A stretch of 64,000 nucleotides of DNA from Colias croceus (GCF_905220415.1 NC_059551.1:7884001-7948000); one strand, 5' to 3'; shown: positions 12,001 to 23,793, counted from the first letter of the stretch. The notes: generated by a model from the letters alone, not told the origin. Numbers and translations are program-made.

Positions 12001-15000
12001 GCATAAACAAAAGCAGATAATTAATGCTTTTAGGATTTTGATTGAATAAACGTAATACCTAACTATACACATTACGTACAATGAAAACAAGTGAAAAACA
12101 AACGGCAGTTATCAAATATTTCAATGGAATTTCCCTTTTCTTTTAGAATTACCTTGAAAGATTTGAGTAAATGTGCCCAAATCTCCGGCAAGTCCAGCAA
12201 ACTGTGGTCAAGTGGTAGACCCATACTTCGCAACGCCTTCTCAACTTCCCTGAAGATAAAAATATCAACAATTTAAAGTTCTTAAGTTTTTTTTTAAACA
12301 ATTTCAGATATCGCCTGAAGGGAGTGCGAGCGAGATAGCAAGATATGTTTTAATGTGGGAGATAAAATATAAAAAAAAATGTGCGTGTACTAGTGTACAC
12401 ACGTAAGAAGTGAAACTTTTTTATGACCTTATTCTTCAAAAAATAATTTACTATATGCAAAATAAAAGAATACAAAATAAAAGATGCAACTTTACAGAAA
12501 TACGTCGAATCACGCGTGGTAGGGATAAGAAAAAGATGGCGCGTAACGGAAAAATGTCACGCGTAACGAAAAAATGTTACACTAAATTTTTTTACAACCC
12601 CGATAAAGAAGTTTCACTTCAAAAAACTAAATAGGTTTTTCTAATATCACTTATGTATATGTTTTATTTATGTACCTACTTTCCTTTTTCACTTCTATTT
12701 CCAAAAGGAAATTTACCTAGTTTCATAAACCAAAAATATTTAAGAAACTTTCAACTGATTGAGTAGTGTTGTGAACAAAATACAGACTGAATTTTTTGCA
12801 GAATATATAATTATATATTTATAATGCATAATGCATAATAATTAAAAAAATAACCAAACAATTACCTCCATGGATGATTTTCGTTTTTTGAATCCACGGA
12901 AAATATATGATCCAAGTCTGATCTTATTTTTATCAAATTCAGAATCCATTCCTCCTGCCCTAGAAAAAACGTAAATTCATTCGTGTTTGTTACTGTTACA
13001 CAAAAAATTGATTGAAATTTAGTACCTATATAAAAGGAACCTTATAGTCTATACTAGCTTACCGCCCGCGGCTTCGCCTGCTTTGTCTAAAACCTAATAA
13101 ATTATATAGTAAAACCTTCCTCTTTATCTATTAAATTAAAAAAAAGATTTAAGTAGTAGTTTTATGCCCGGTTCCTATATTTGAAAAACGATCCGTTTTA
13201 GTTACGAATAGTAGAATAATTAACCAAGCGTAAGCGAAAATCGTTCCTATAAAAAACGTCTCGTCAAGCAACTTACCGACGGCTTCCTACTGACGGATGG
13301 GAGGGTTACTATTAACGAACGGTAAGCATATTGTATGGAGAAGACAGTTTATCGCGTTCCTATAAATATTTTTAATGTCATTATGCTGTCAAAGTTACTA
13401 TTCGTATAGCATTTTGTTTACCCGTCGATTTCGGGCGGTTAAATTCTTACTATTTCATTGTTTCCGCTTCAATATCGAAATGTGGAGTTCAGATAGTGAT
13501 AGAGAAGTGTTTAATATTATATCGAATTTCGGAAGAAGATAGTGGGCGTGAAAGAGTATATACATATTATAGAGGAGTGGATTTTTTTGCGACCCTGGAT
13601 TCTCACGAATTTCAATTGAGATTTCGACTTGATAAAGAATCTGTTGAACAATTACTTCTTGAAATTTATCCAGACGTACGAATAAAAGGAGCCAGGTTAG
13701 TTTAATGGGGCATTAATATTAAAGCAAACACGTCTAACCTTATTACATAGGTACCTAATTTATGTTGTCATTTCAGGAATCATGGGGTATCTCCATAACA
13801 TCAATTACTGTTGACGCTGAGGTTCTATGCTTTAGGCACAATATCAATATCAGTGGCAGACCTATTTCCCTTGGTCACGGCATCACGCGTGAACGGGTGG
13901 ACCGATTTCGATAATTATTTTTTTATAATATTCCTTGAAGTACGAGGATGGTTATTATGGAAAGAAAACATAAACATGTACCAAGGGCGAAGCCGGGGCG
14001 GACCACTAGTATACATATATGTCTATGTTTGCAATGTAGAAATCAATTTTTTAAACATTGTATTGTAAATAATAAAAAATAAATAAAAGTACATAATAAA
14101 ATGGAATAAAAGTTTTATTTCTTTATTACAGTTTAATTTTACATAGTAACATGTAACTACATAATATATGCCAAAGAACTGTCCTGTGATTCTTACGCGA
14201 CAACAACCTCCATCGATTATCATCTTCTATATTATATTCCTTAACGCTGTAATAGGCTCTCTGAACTAAATACATTTTTTACATAAGATTTACATTTAGC
14301 ACTAACAAATTCTTTTTCTATCGTGTGTCTAGATATATTGCTTAATAATATACAAAAATTAATTAGTTATTGTGTGTTCAGTATTTCAATTATTGTGTGT
14401 TCAGTATTTCAATTATTTCTTCATAATATTTGTCCATCATCCTTATTATGTTTGAATTTTTTGGCTGAAAATAAAAAGTTTTCCTGGTAGGTATTTGACC
14501 AATTTTTGCATTAAATGTGTTGGTCAACGAAGTCCAACATTCATCCTTTAATTTATTCGTAGAAGCATTAGTCTCCTTACTGGTTATAATAATTGAGCAA
14601 TCTCGTCTTTACTCATAGCCTTCTTCGATTTCTGTAACAGAAATATATGTTTGACTTTAAAAGTGTCCGAAGCAAAAAGTAAGCGGCAGACGATTTTAAA
14701 GAAGAAATATAAAGGCGTACTTACCGGCGTAATATCCATTTTTAATAAATATATAAACAGTGGTCGTTGTATTGTTATTCTTTAATCCAATAATAATTAC
14801 AATTAAAACTTGACAATGAATCATCAATCAACAATGAATGACAATAATTTGACAACTGACAAGCAATGCACGCGTGCGCGAGAAAAACGTTCCGTTTTTG
14901 CTTTCTGTGTAACGCATTAGGTTGTTTAGAAGGAAAATTATCACGCAGATGTCTACAAATATATAGTTCTTTAGTATTAGTTCTTTATTAATAAGAAACT

Positions 15001-18000
15001 TTATTCTTAAAGTTTATAATTCGGCTGTATATTTAACTTATTTTGTCCTGAATTTTGTGTTATTTTAATTTCAATTTGGCTTATAACGAAACGCACATCT
15101 GTGAGTGAAGAGGGCTCGGTATTTTTATGACCAACGGATGTCCGTCGATAGCACGTCAAGAAATAAAATTGTGGAACGGTAATAACGACTCGTAGTTAGT
15201 TCTAGAAAAACGGATAGTAGCTTTGATACTATGACGATCCGTTGAATATAGGAACCGGGCATTAAAGATTTAAGGAAACAAATGGACATAGGGACGGAGA
15301 AAGTGACTTTGTTTTATACTATGTAGTGATTCACACTGTTTTTCCGAATACCTGAAGCCGCGGACTCAAAACTAGTATTAAAAAAATTTTAATACATTCT
15401 ATAGTATTTTATATGAAATCTATAAATATTTTCTCTTCCTAGTATTTACGGGTACAACTTGGGGTAGAGTGGCCATAGGCCCATAGAAAGGCCCGAACGG
15501 AAGTGATTGGAGGAGGCCTTTGCCAACTGGCAAACGGACACGCAAAAATGGATCAAACCTACCACAATATATACACTTCTTCAAAAGTCTGATCAAAGGC
15601 TAATAATAAAGTATTTACGGAATATAATAACTTACATCCAGTAAGTGGGTTCAGACTAAGACTTCCTTCTCCCAAATACAACTCAAATAGAGAATAATAC
15701 AGCCACGTTTTATTATTTGTTGCCTTCGCCTTTTGATAATCCTATAAAAAAAAAGTCAATTAAATATCACATCAATTAAACATCACATCAGTCACAAAGA
15801 TAATTGTGTTAATTAAAAAAAAAAATATTAAACAAAAACTAATACAGATTGAGAACCTCATCCTTTTTTTGAATTCAGTTGAAAATATGAAAGTTAAACT
15901 ATGTAAGAAATTTTTTAAGTATATTTACTTAAAAAATTTATATAACGTTTATATAACGTTAAACTATGTAAGAAAAATGTCTCATTTATAAAGCTTTCAA
16001 TAAATTAAAATTCCGTTAGAGCTAGCGCGCACGAGCAACTTTGTCTCCGCAACTATTTTGTCTCTCCCACCCATGGGCTAGTATGAAAGTGCGCGCACGT
16101 AGCGACGCAACTCCCCATACAATTGATGGGAGAGACAAAATAGTTGCGGAGACAAAGTTGCTCGTGCGCGCTAGCACTTAAGCTATGTACTTACTGCAAA
16201 TGTACAAGCCCACTTCCTAGACAGATCTCTGCTGGTTATAACACTCGGAAATCCATTTTCTTCAACCAACAACGTCCGCATTTTACTGTCGAAATATTAA
16301 ACGTTAAAATTTTTAACAGTATTAATTTATTTAATTTTAGTTTATATTTATATTAATATCTTTATTACTAAACTCGCTGTGCCCTGCGCTTTTACCCGCA
16401 GTGCTTCACTCCTGTTGGTCTTAGCCTGATGATAAATAGCCTTCCTCGATAAATGGGCTATCTAATACCTAAAGAATTTTTCAAATCGGACCAGTAGTTC
16501 CCGAGATTAGTGTGTTCAAACAAACTCTTCAGCTTTATAATATTAGTATAGATTTAAATACATACTTCCAAGCCCATTTTTGCTCTCGAAAAATCCAATC
16601 ATTTTGCAGCCTTATTTGAATAAAAGATTCCGTTATATCCTTAGACCCTGCAAAAATTAAAGTTTTGACCAGAGGATGAACAAACATACATACATTTTCA
16701 AACTAAAATATATATATAAATAAATATATATAATACATACATTGAAAATCCGATTGCGTTGTTTTACCCATATTCCTTTTAAATTCTCCTCTACTGATGC
16801 CAGATCGGAATAATTCTTTAGGGGGCAATGTCTCCAGTCGCTCTACATAACTGGGATCTACTTTTTTATAATATTCTAACATTTGTTCATATAACGGCCA
16901 TTCACGCGCACCTCCTTCACCTTTTTTGATTTTTAATCTGTGTTTTCTCTGCGAATAAAAAACATGTTACATAATTTGATGGTTTTCACTGTATATTCAA
17001 TTTTGTACAATAAAACTTTTTCATTCTATGAAACTGAGTAGGTACTTAATAAGTTAAATAATTTGAATACATAAAAAAAAATGTGGTTAAAATTATTTTG
17101 GTATGTTTTGTTAATGTTTATACATCTAAAGTTATGCTAATAAACCTTTTTTTTACACACTGCTTATTTTTTTTATTTTTTTCTATTCTTGGATATTTGA
17201 AGGTAGTTTTAAATTGTTTTTTTGAAGTGTCAAAGCCAAAATCAATTAATATATATGAAATCTTACATTGAATGTAATCTTTAAGTGCTGCCAGAGCCCT
17301 TTCATATCATGTACACAGCAATCCAACGGCAAGTCTTGACATCTCATTGCATGTTCTACAGTCCTGTTTGAAATATATATAAAATAGTGTCATGTTACTT
17401 TATATTTTACAAACATAATTCACCATTTATTAAATGTATAGTAAGTTCCTCGGAAGCTTTCATAGAAAGTATACAGGGTGTCCCAAAAAGTATGGATATA
17501 TTGAAGCTGGTAGGTAGAAGACCTAGAGGGCTCTGAATCACACCCATGTATGTCATGCGATTTTTCGTATTTTCAGAGCTATGACTTTTTTTACGAATTT
17601 TCACCTATCGCCGAGTACGATGAGATTTTTATTTGTAGTTACGTGAATTATACAATAACATAATTTATACAAAACAGGATTATTATAATATTATGTATCT
17701 ATGAATTCTTAAAAATCCTAGCTTTGGTGGAACATTTTCAAATTACTATCGGAATTAGTGATAGTTTTAAAAAATAACTATTTGTAAATGCTTGGAATAT
17801 GTAGGATGTCAATTTAGATAATCATAATTCTCACCTCCACATATTAAAATTGTCAAACTTCATCTGCCTTGCCTCAGTTATACAGATGATCAGCTTCAAT
17901 CGCCATTCATCACTCCCTACAACATTAATATGAAATATACATAATTATATGTTGTAAATTTATAGTTAACGGAAATTTATCTAATCTGCATGATGAAATA

Positions 18001-21000
18001 ATAAAATTAAAAGTTTAAATTGTCCTCAAAAAGCAAAGGAATTATTTTGATACAGTTTAATCACAATATACAGATACATACAGTAAGGAAACTTCATACA
18101 AAATGTTCGAAATGGCTCCCCCCCCCCCATCAAGCGTGTTTTCGAGGGTATTGAGGGGGATCGATAGTAGCGGGTGACACATCCACAGATTTTGAATATA
18201 GTATGGAAAAAAGTTTAAAGTGATGTCAATTCACATTAAATAAATATCGATTGTTTCAGTTTGTAGCCCTTTCAATAAATATATTTGTAAATACCGTATC
18301 TACTACAAGTTAAAAAGAGACTATTTTTTAATTTCTATAGATATGGCAGTATGAGTTTTAAATTATGTTGACATATTTTCTACCAAAATAGCTACAAATA
18401 GTACCTATTAGGAGTCCAGTCTGTTTAAAGATCGCATCTATTTTTTACGCAATCTAGAAGAGCACGAAAATATAAAAAAGGAAAAATCTTGTCCTTAAAA
18501 AATCTTGTTTAAAGGAGAATGCCCATGAAAGTATGGACCACAGTATAGTGTTGCATCAATGCCAGAGTGGTTTTGGAGGGTTCTTCGATATTCAAAAGAT
18601 TTTTACCAATTTATTTTTTTGTGATAAAAACAGGGGTTTTCAAGATATTGAGAAAAATGTGAATTAACCTCAAAACTTAAATAAACCCGATTTAATTAGG
18701 TTTATGTGTGATTTAGGTAGTATTTTATCGTCTGAAGGTTATTTTTCGTTTAACATATTATTTTAATCTATACGTAGAGCTTATGCTTTCAGACAAAGTC
18801 TATCTGTTCATCGGCTGGTGTAGGTAGGCACCAGAAATCTTTCGGGACGGATTTCAAGAAAACCTAAATATATTATATTTAAAAAATGCCAATAGAGTTT
18901 TTATTCGGTTTACATATTATTGTTGTTGTTGTTTGATTCATTTTTTCACTTCATATTCGAAGAAAGAAACAAATAAGAAATAACTGGTTACCTACCAAGC
19001 TATGTCATAATAATATTTTTTTATATATATTTATATTATTTTACTTCACTATATATGTTAAAACAACCTACAGTGTATAAACAATACCTTACAGAGTGAT
19101 TTTATGTTAATTGATTTTTTTGTAATTCAATGAAAACAATAATAGATAATAATACATTTAGCTATTTACCATAGTAAATGTCATAATAGTTACCGCTTGG
19201 TTACCGTGGTTACTAAATCTATGGTAACGGATGTAAACAATTACATGTCTTATTAGATTTTACAAAACATTCCCTGATCAAAATATATTTTCCGATAGTA
19301 AGAAGGCCTCTAAATTGCCGAGATTTTTTTTAATAGTATTTTTATCTTGATGCATGAGAAAAACCTGTAAGTACCAAAAATGTAAACGGTAATGGGCACT
19401 AAATCTATAATAACGGATCTAAACAATTACATGTCTTATTAGATTTTACAAAACATTCCCTGTTCAGAATATATTTTCCGATGGTCAGAAGGCCTCTAAA
19501 TTGAAGAGATTTTTTTAATAGTATTGTTGTCTTGATGCATGAGAAAAACCAGTACCAAAAATGGGCATTCTCCTTTATGTGCATAATTACGTAAATATTA
19601 GGGAAGAAAAAGATAGATATTATAATAATTATTGTATTTTTATCGATACGTGGCGTCTCCACTTTGTCAAGCACTAAGGGCGTTTGTCCACTACAAGGAA
19701 TTTTACGGTCCGGCATTCCGATTTTTTACGGTCCGGCATGGCACGCCATTAATCTAAATACTAGCTTGTGCACTATACGTAATATTACTGTCCGACATTT
19801 TACTTTTCCCTATTCCGGATGGTTTTTTGTGTCTACGAGCCGCTGTAGGTATAATTATTGTTTTCGAATGCCCACTTGCTTGGATTTTACTCTTTTTACT
19901 GCATATGCCAATTGAAAGCAAGCTCTTGTTTTACTTTCTTTTAGTTGGCAATGAGATTTGAGAAGTCGGTATTGTTATTTTATATACATTGACCTATAAT
20001 AATTATTATCTAAGTAAGTGTTGCTAAGTTAAAGTTCAAGTGGGAATAGCTTTAGCTCCTCGTCACCGATTAAAATAAATTAGTGAAACACGCATTTTAA
20101 ATCTCTTACGGAACTTTACTTTTTATTATAACGAAGTAATATAATATTTCACCTTCTATATATTCTTTACTTGCTTCTTGTAAAATGCAAAAACAATCAT
20201 TTATGATAGCATTATACCGCCAAACTTCCTTGAACTGTACCGCACTGATCCGAGTAAAGACGGACAGGTGCACAAGCAATTCATCGGTTTTTTCATGCCA
20301 CACCGGACCGTAAAAAATCGGAATGCCGGACGGTAAAATTCCTTGTAGTGCACAAGCGCCCTAAGCCTGTCAAACTATTTTCTTTTTCTTCCTAAAACAA
20401 AAAGGTAGAGGTTCTATGCTCGTATAATAATAATTTTAATTTATTTTTGCATATTTTGTGTTTTTTAATTTAATTTAATTTATCGTCACAGAATACATAA
20501 TAGTAGCTAAACGCTACAGAACGGACACTCTCCGCCTCCCGCCAAAATTAAACACTTACCTCACCCCGCACGATCAGACATGTTATGGTACCCATTTCCC
20601 CGCAAGGACGATACCAACGACGTCTTAGACGAAACGCAACGAAGATTGACAACATTAATCAAATTGACTTAAAGTAATTTTATTATTTTGGATTTGTGAT
20701 TATCGTTTTTCGTAGAAAATGGTTAAATATTGTGCTGTTTACGGATGTATTTCATCAGAAAAACGCGAATTTTTTTTTACGCTAGTCACAAATGTGCCAA
20801 CCATAAAGCGTTAACACACACATTTGCAGTCTCTACAGTGTGACTGTCAAAACAATGATTTTGTATGGAGTGTCCGGGGTGTGTTATCGTTTTAAAAATA
20901 ATTTAGTAGGTATACCTACATACAAGTATTGTAAATTCTGGTTTAAAATAATTATTGAATATATGTATAATACAAATATCAAGCATTATAAATAATTTAG

Positions 21001-22440
21001 GTAACATTCTAAGGTAACATTAAATAGCCTTCGGCGACCATAACAAAACTAGATTTCGAAATATAGCACTGATAAAAACGTATTTACTTTTACAAGCTGT
21101 ATTAATTCGGATTGTTTTTTCTTGTAAATTCATATTTAGGCTACACCATTTTTGTATTTTAACGGGTTTTAATCTCCAAATTACCACAAAATCAACTGTG
21201 AAAAAAAGCAAACAGAAATATACAGGCCGAATTGATAACCTTCTCCTTTATTTTTCAAGTCGGTTAAATATCAAAAAGTAACAGCCCTATAGCTATACGT
21301 CATAATTTCAGTTAGTTTCCTAACTGTATGTATGTAGTATATATCTGTCAACTGTGGTTTAATAGTACATAATATAATAATATTCAATATTCTTCAATCT
21401 ACACAAAGAATTGTATAAGTAGGTACCGCAGTGTAAAAAAAAACACTTTCATAAAAAAAAAGAAGAATTATGAGTAAAAAATATACTTACAAGATTCATA
21501 CTTATCTAAGACTTTGGTCTTACCAAAGTGCTTATCGAATAACTTATAATACTTCCATTCCTTATTTTTAACTTTCTTTGCTATCTTATAAGCCTGAAAA
21601 AATAATTTTACATTTGTATGAATTTTTCAGAAATAAAAATATACTAACACAAATTGAACCTTATAAAGTTCCCTTAAGAAAATATTTGAGTCAATAAATC
21701 TAGTTTAGTGAGTTGTCAGAAAAAAATGATTCGATCAATACTTTTTTTAAAGTACCCACCAACATTGAAGTTAGATAAAAAAATAATCACAATCACAGAA
21801 AAAAATATATTTACTTGAGTTATGGACTGTAAGATATATTTAACAAATTACATTATTCCTTATTTGATTAAAATAATATCTAGATTATTTATTTATTATT
21901 GGAAAAACTAAAGAATGTAACGGTATACTTACATCATATGTATATCCCCACTTTTTTCTTACATGGCCTATGGTTATTTCTTCGGGAAATCCATTCTTGA
22001 TTAATATATTACGAAATTGTCTGAAACAATATGCAATTCATCAAAAATGATAAATGTAAATTTAAAGTAGTGTCTAAGATAGGAATTTCACTTTAACTGA
22101 TGTTATTGATACATATTGAATATGTATTTTTTAATTAATATTAAATCAGAAATCACTGTATCGAACGTTCATAAAAGTTATTCAGGAAAGTTCTTGCTTC
22201 CAATCAAATTAGCCCGAAATCATATTCAAAGTAAAATAACAACAGAACAACAGTCTTACAGCCAAGGTTGTTTTTTCTTCTTAAACAACCATTCATGTTC
22301 AAAACGTAGCTCAAAAAGTTTAAGAGTGAGCTCCGGAGTCCCTGAAACAATGAACAGATAGTTAGAATATCAATAAACTTTAATTTCAAGCTTAATAACA
22401 TTATTTCATTTTACTTACACACAAACGTTTTTTCATCCAT
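8355..22440 (-). CDS. four Myb/SANT-like modules + ZAD + five C2H2 zinc fingers, 14 exons
   Basis: Coding exons in transcript order: 22440-22419, 22341-22260, 22020-21933, 21593-21491, 17916-17835, 17363-17267, 16948-16741, 16647-16566, 16285-16195, 15741-15636, 12959-12866, 12249-12153, 11706-11392, 9098-8355. All junctions are GT/AG and the sum is 2211 nt, giving 736 aa. An in-frame TAA lies directly before the ATG at 22440. Modules begin at residues about 8, 99, 228 and 321, each starting with a split Trp codon (T|GG). ZAD spans about 454-520 (CRSC 455-458, CLHC 501-504) across the last intron. Five C2H2 fingers lie at about 595-725. The ZAD-zinc-finger family is a large insect family of nuclear DNA-binding regulators, with ZAD as the dimerisation domain; the Myb/SANT modules suggest additional DNA or protein contacts. 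I know no named orthologue, and the exact target is unknown. Confidence 0.9.
9222..9799. mobile_element. foldback element with about 180-bp inverted arms
   Basis: Left arm (about 9222-9400) and right arm (about 9622-9799) are near-perfect reverse complements: 'cgcccatttttgcaagtgac' on the left returns as gtcacttgcaaaaatgggcg on the right. The loop is about 220 bp. It lies in the last intron of the zinc-finger gene, has no ORF and looks like a hairpin MITE. Confidence 0.7.
9868..10020 (-). mobile_element. fragment of a dispersed non-LTR or Helitron-like repeat
   Basis: The segment reads gcggtccgccccggcttcgc ... catcctcgtacttcaaggaa. A reverse-complement copy occurs at about 13870-14012 inside the Harbinger element. 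'Ccgccccggcttcgcccgtg' is a frequent lepidopteran repeat end. Confidence 0.5.
10029..11257. mobile_element. 1.2-kb foldback element rich in CAGCTG motifs
   Basis: Outer ends TATGGTCCGGGAGCCAG and CTGGCTCCCTAACCATA are inverted. Arms of about 290 bp (10029-10320 and 10976-11257) include ggttgggggggtgagcggtt against its reverse complement. CAGCTG occurs at least eight times, mostly as CAGCTGA or TCAGCTGG, in the arms and in the inner part. No ORF. It sits in the intron between exons 13 and 14 of the zinc-finger gene. Confidence 0.65.
11392..11706 (-). CDS. exon 13: end of Myb/SANT module 4, acidic linker and first half of ZAD
   Basis: In phase 0 from WKQKF to GGIE. The first 30 residues (NEHWPYYNAMASYM) match the third-exon segment of module 2 (AREWPLYEQMLEYY). 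An Asp/Glu/Tyr-rich stretch (DFDYADDDYEDD) separates this from ZAD, whose first zinc pair is LCRSC, followed by LFEHCDEDGVDLASKLRLI. In the other cassettes this exon ends after the module; here it has been fused to ZAD. Confidence 0.9.
11785..11990 (+). repeat. (GT)n microsatellite followed by a non-LTR tail
   Basis: A GT run at 11785-11804 leads into 'ctgaaccgattacaatgaaa' and ends with cgcgggcgaagccgcgggcg gaaagctagta. Other tails of this class lie at 13052-13120, 32780-33170, 43330-43495 and 47663-47880. Confidence 0.6.
13052..13120 (-). mobile_element. non-LTR tail fragment
   Basis: The string 'ctagcttaccgcccgcggct' followed by tcgcctgctttgtctaaaac is the reverse-oriented version of the same dispersed tail. 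It lies just outside the left end of the Harbinger element, in intron 11. Confidence 0.5.
13496..13850 (+). pseudogene. HARBI1-like transposase remnant
   Basis: The reading frame SHEFQLRFRLDKESVEQLLL resembles the N-terminal helical part of HARBI1-type nucleases. After a splice-like gap (AG|gttagt to ttcag at 13775) it continues NHGVSP, an in-frame stop, then LLLTLRFYALGTISISVAD, the usual next motif of the family. A frameshift near 13540, the stop and the later insertion show that it is dead. The DDE catalytic residues are not visible. Confidence 0.7.
14450..14739 (-). pseudogene. Harbinger Myb/SANT accessory gene remnant
   Basis: Starts ATG at 14739 (MDITP, then gtaagt). The next exon, opening near 14632, reads KSKKAMSKDEIAQLL and then, in shifted frames, NKLKDECWTSLTNTFNAKIG, the W-containing tri-helix pattern of the Myb-like protein encoded by PIF/Harbinger elements. 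Stops and a frameshift are present. Confidence 0.55.
16019..16177. mobile_element. 159-bp MITE with TTA duplication
   Basis: Arms of about 50 bp are nearly perfect inverted repeats (GAGCTAGCGCGCACGAGC at the left; GCTCGTGCGCGCTAGCAC at the right). TTA flanks both ends (16016-16018, 16178-16180), so it is Harbinger-like. It ends 17 bp from the splice donor of exon 9 of the zinc-finger gene. Confidence 0.75.
16380..16556 (+). mobile_element. RTE-like non-LTR tail fragment
   Basis: Shares 'cggaccagtagttcccgaga' and 'ctcttcagctttataatatt' with 5324-5445. It lies between exons 8 and 9 of the zinc-finger gene and stops 10 bp from the exon 8 donor region. Confidence 0.5.
17474..17620. repeat. dispersed 'cagggtgtcccaaaaagta' repeat fragment
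   Basis: Begins with the 'cagggtgtcccaaaaagtat' string common to insect mariner-derived and other dispersed repeats. No second copy lies in the window, so assignment rests on recognition alone. Confidence 0.35.
18511..19576. mobile_element. 1.07-kb non-coding TIR element
   Basis: AAAGGAGAATGCCCAT (18511-18526) is the perfect reverse complement of ATGGGCATTCTCCTTT (19561-19576), with TA at both borders. There is no coding capacity. The right part contains a direct duplication with a 186-bp period. It lies in the 3.6-kb intron between exons 4 and 5. Confidence 0.6.
19212..19575 (+). repeat. two tandem copies of a 186-bp unit
   Basis: The string 'actaaatct' begins at 19212 and again at 19398. 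Both copies share acaattacatgtcttattag and 'aaggcctctaaattg' with scattered substitutions, so this is an aged tandem duplication. Confidence 0.7.
19678..20361. mobile_element. 684-bp MITE, TAA target duplication
   Basis: Terminal inverted repeats of about 60 bp begin GGGCGTTTGTCCACTACAAG and end CTTGTAGTGCACAAGCGCCC. TAA flanks both ends (19675-19677, 20362-20364), consistent with a PIF/Harbinger-type MITE. No meaningful ORF. Confidence 0.75.
20719..20814 (+). pseudogene. THAP-domain N-terminal fragment
   Basis: ATG starts MVKYCAVYGCISSEKR, the opening of a THAP zinc finger (C-X4-C after a short N-terminus). It then runs into a T tract and stops after 31 residues, with no CSKHF or AVP motif following. 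It is probably a transposon-borne first exon; GGACACTC strings about 190 bp upstream and inverted just downstream hint at an enclosing small element. Confidence 0.45.
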
Positions 22441-23011
22441 TTATCATATGTAGTGAATCAATAACACAAAAAGGTTTATAAATATAACAATTAAATCTAC
22501 ACAATCCTAATGTTCATTGCTCCATTTAGTAAAGAAAATAATTTAACGCATTAATTTATTTCTCCTTGTCCGACACCAAACATTATTTTGACAACTTTGA
22601 TATTATTTTTTTTCTATAGAAACTGACAAGGAAAGATACTAAGAGCAATTAGGTTAATTGCTCTTAGGAAAGATAATATTGAAAAATAAAAAATTATTGA
22701 ATACAGATAATCCTGTACTGCCCTATAAGCGAGAGGTTGTGGGCCTTTTGTGGGCAAACAGTATAGAAAAAAAAAATAGTAGTAAGTCGTGGGTTTGATT
22801 CCCACCCGGGGCAAATATGTGTGTGATGAACATAGATGTTTGCTCTGTGTCTGGGTGTTAATTATTTATGTACATATTTATTTCAAAATTATATAATTGT
22901 ATGTTTATCAGCCATCTGGTTTCCATAACACAAGCCAAAGCTTATTATGGGATAAGCGGGGATAAGGGATCATCGTGCCGTGTGTATCTAGAATTTGCTT
23001 AATTGACCTAA
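22441..23011. promoter_or_regulatory. upstream region of the zinc-finger gene, with a SINE
   Basis: Contains the presumed promoter/5' UTR of the minus-strand gene starting at 22440, a degraded SINE (about 22720-22985), and the left TAA flank of the large transposon nest. No TATA or initiator is clear enough to name. Confidence 0.4.
22720..22985 (+). mobile_element. degraded tRNA-derived SINE
   Basis: B-box-like GGGTTTGATTCCCACCCGGG is followed by gcaaatatgtgtgtgatgaa, ctgggtgttaattattta and 'cataacacaagcc', the same body as the SINEs at 44001-44246 and 45490-45753. The A-box side is disrupted by an A-rich insertion. Confidence 0.65.
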
Positions 23012-23400
23012 GAGCGTTTTCACATTGTCCGGTCCGATATCGGATATCGGGCGCCGATAGCCGATATCCGATATCGGAGGCTTAAGCGTCTTATTCACGG
23101 TCCATCTTGACGTACGTCCCGCCAAGGTCATACACGATGCACGACGCATATTCACGGTCCATCCCCGCTGTACGTCAGCTCAAGGCTGCCAGTGTTGCCA
23201 CCGAAGTATCAAGCTACCCACCAGAAGAGACCTCTGAAACCACCAGAAATCCACTGTGCTGGATGTATAAAGAGTAAATAAATATTTTTAAAAATGTGTT
23301 TTTTTGTACTTTTTGCAGTACCTAAGAATTTTTCATTATTTTTAAATGAATTATATGAATCCAAACATTCCAAATCTAAATTTATTTCAAGAGCTCATTT

Positions 23401-23793
23401 TTAATTAATTTTTAATGAAGCTCGGTTTCTCTCTTCCCGCCACTGCACATTCATGACCGAAAAGACTCTTTCAGTAAATGCTGAAGTGGCGGGAACAGAG
23501 AGTATAATATAGCTAATCATTTTTTTTAAACAAACAAATTCGTTAGGACATTTTTTTAAAATAAATTGCCATTTTTCTGCAGTGGACTTTTGCATAAAAT
23601 CTTTGTTATTCAACAATTCGCCTTGGAGTTCTTTTAAAATAATAACTTCTGAATATAAACTGTCCATGTGTACTAGGTTGATCCAAAAGTAATGATAATT
23701 GGGTATTTCCTGTGTACATAAAAATATGAGTCGATACATATCAAACTCCGGTAAGTCCACTCCCCGCCAAAATTGAGATAACAATGGCGCCAA
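23401..23793 (-). pseudogene. hAT transposase C-terminal dimerisation fragment
   Basis: A 130-residue frame contains SYIILSVPATSAFTERVFSV followed by WREERNRAS, the conserved C-terminal hATC motif (P-A-S-A-x-x-E-R-x-F-S). Upstream in frame is VDLPEFDMYRLI, one of the peptide repeats described separately. The ORF is the end of a longer, now broken transposase, since the regions before it hold stops and a frameshift. Confidence 0.65.

Larger units (their letters stand above)
13165..15261. mobile_element. PIF/Harbinger transposon with both accessory and transposase genes, decayed
   Basis: Inverted ends TGCCCGGTTCCTATATT and AATATAGGAACCGGGCA are flanked by TTA duplications (13162-13164 and 15262-15264), the TWA target typical of this superfamily. 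The plus strand carries transposase remnants (below) and the minus strand a Myb-like gene remnant, matching the two-gene layout of autonomous Harbinger elements. It lies in the intron between exons 10 and 11 of the zinc-finger gene. A second repeat fragment (about 13870-14012) interrupts the transposase. Confidence 0.8.
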
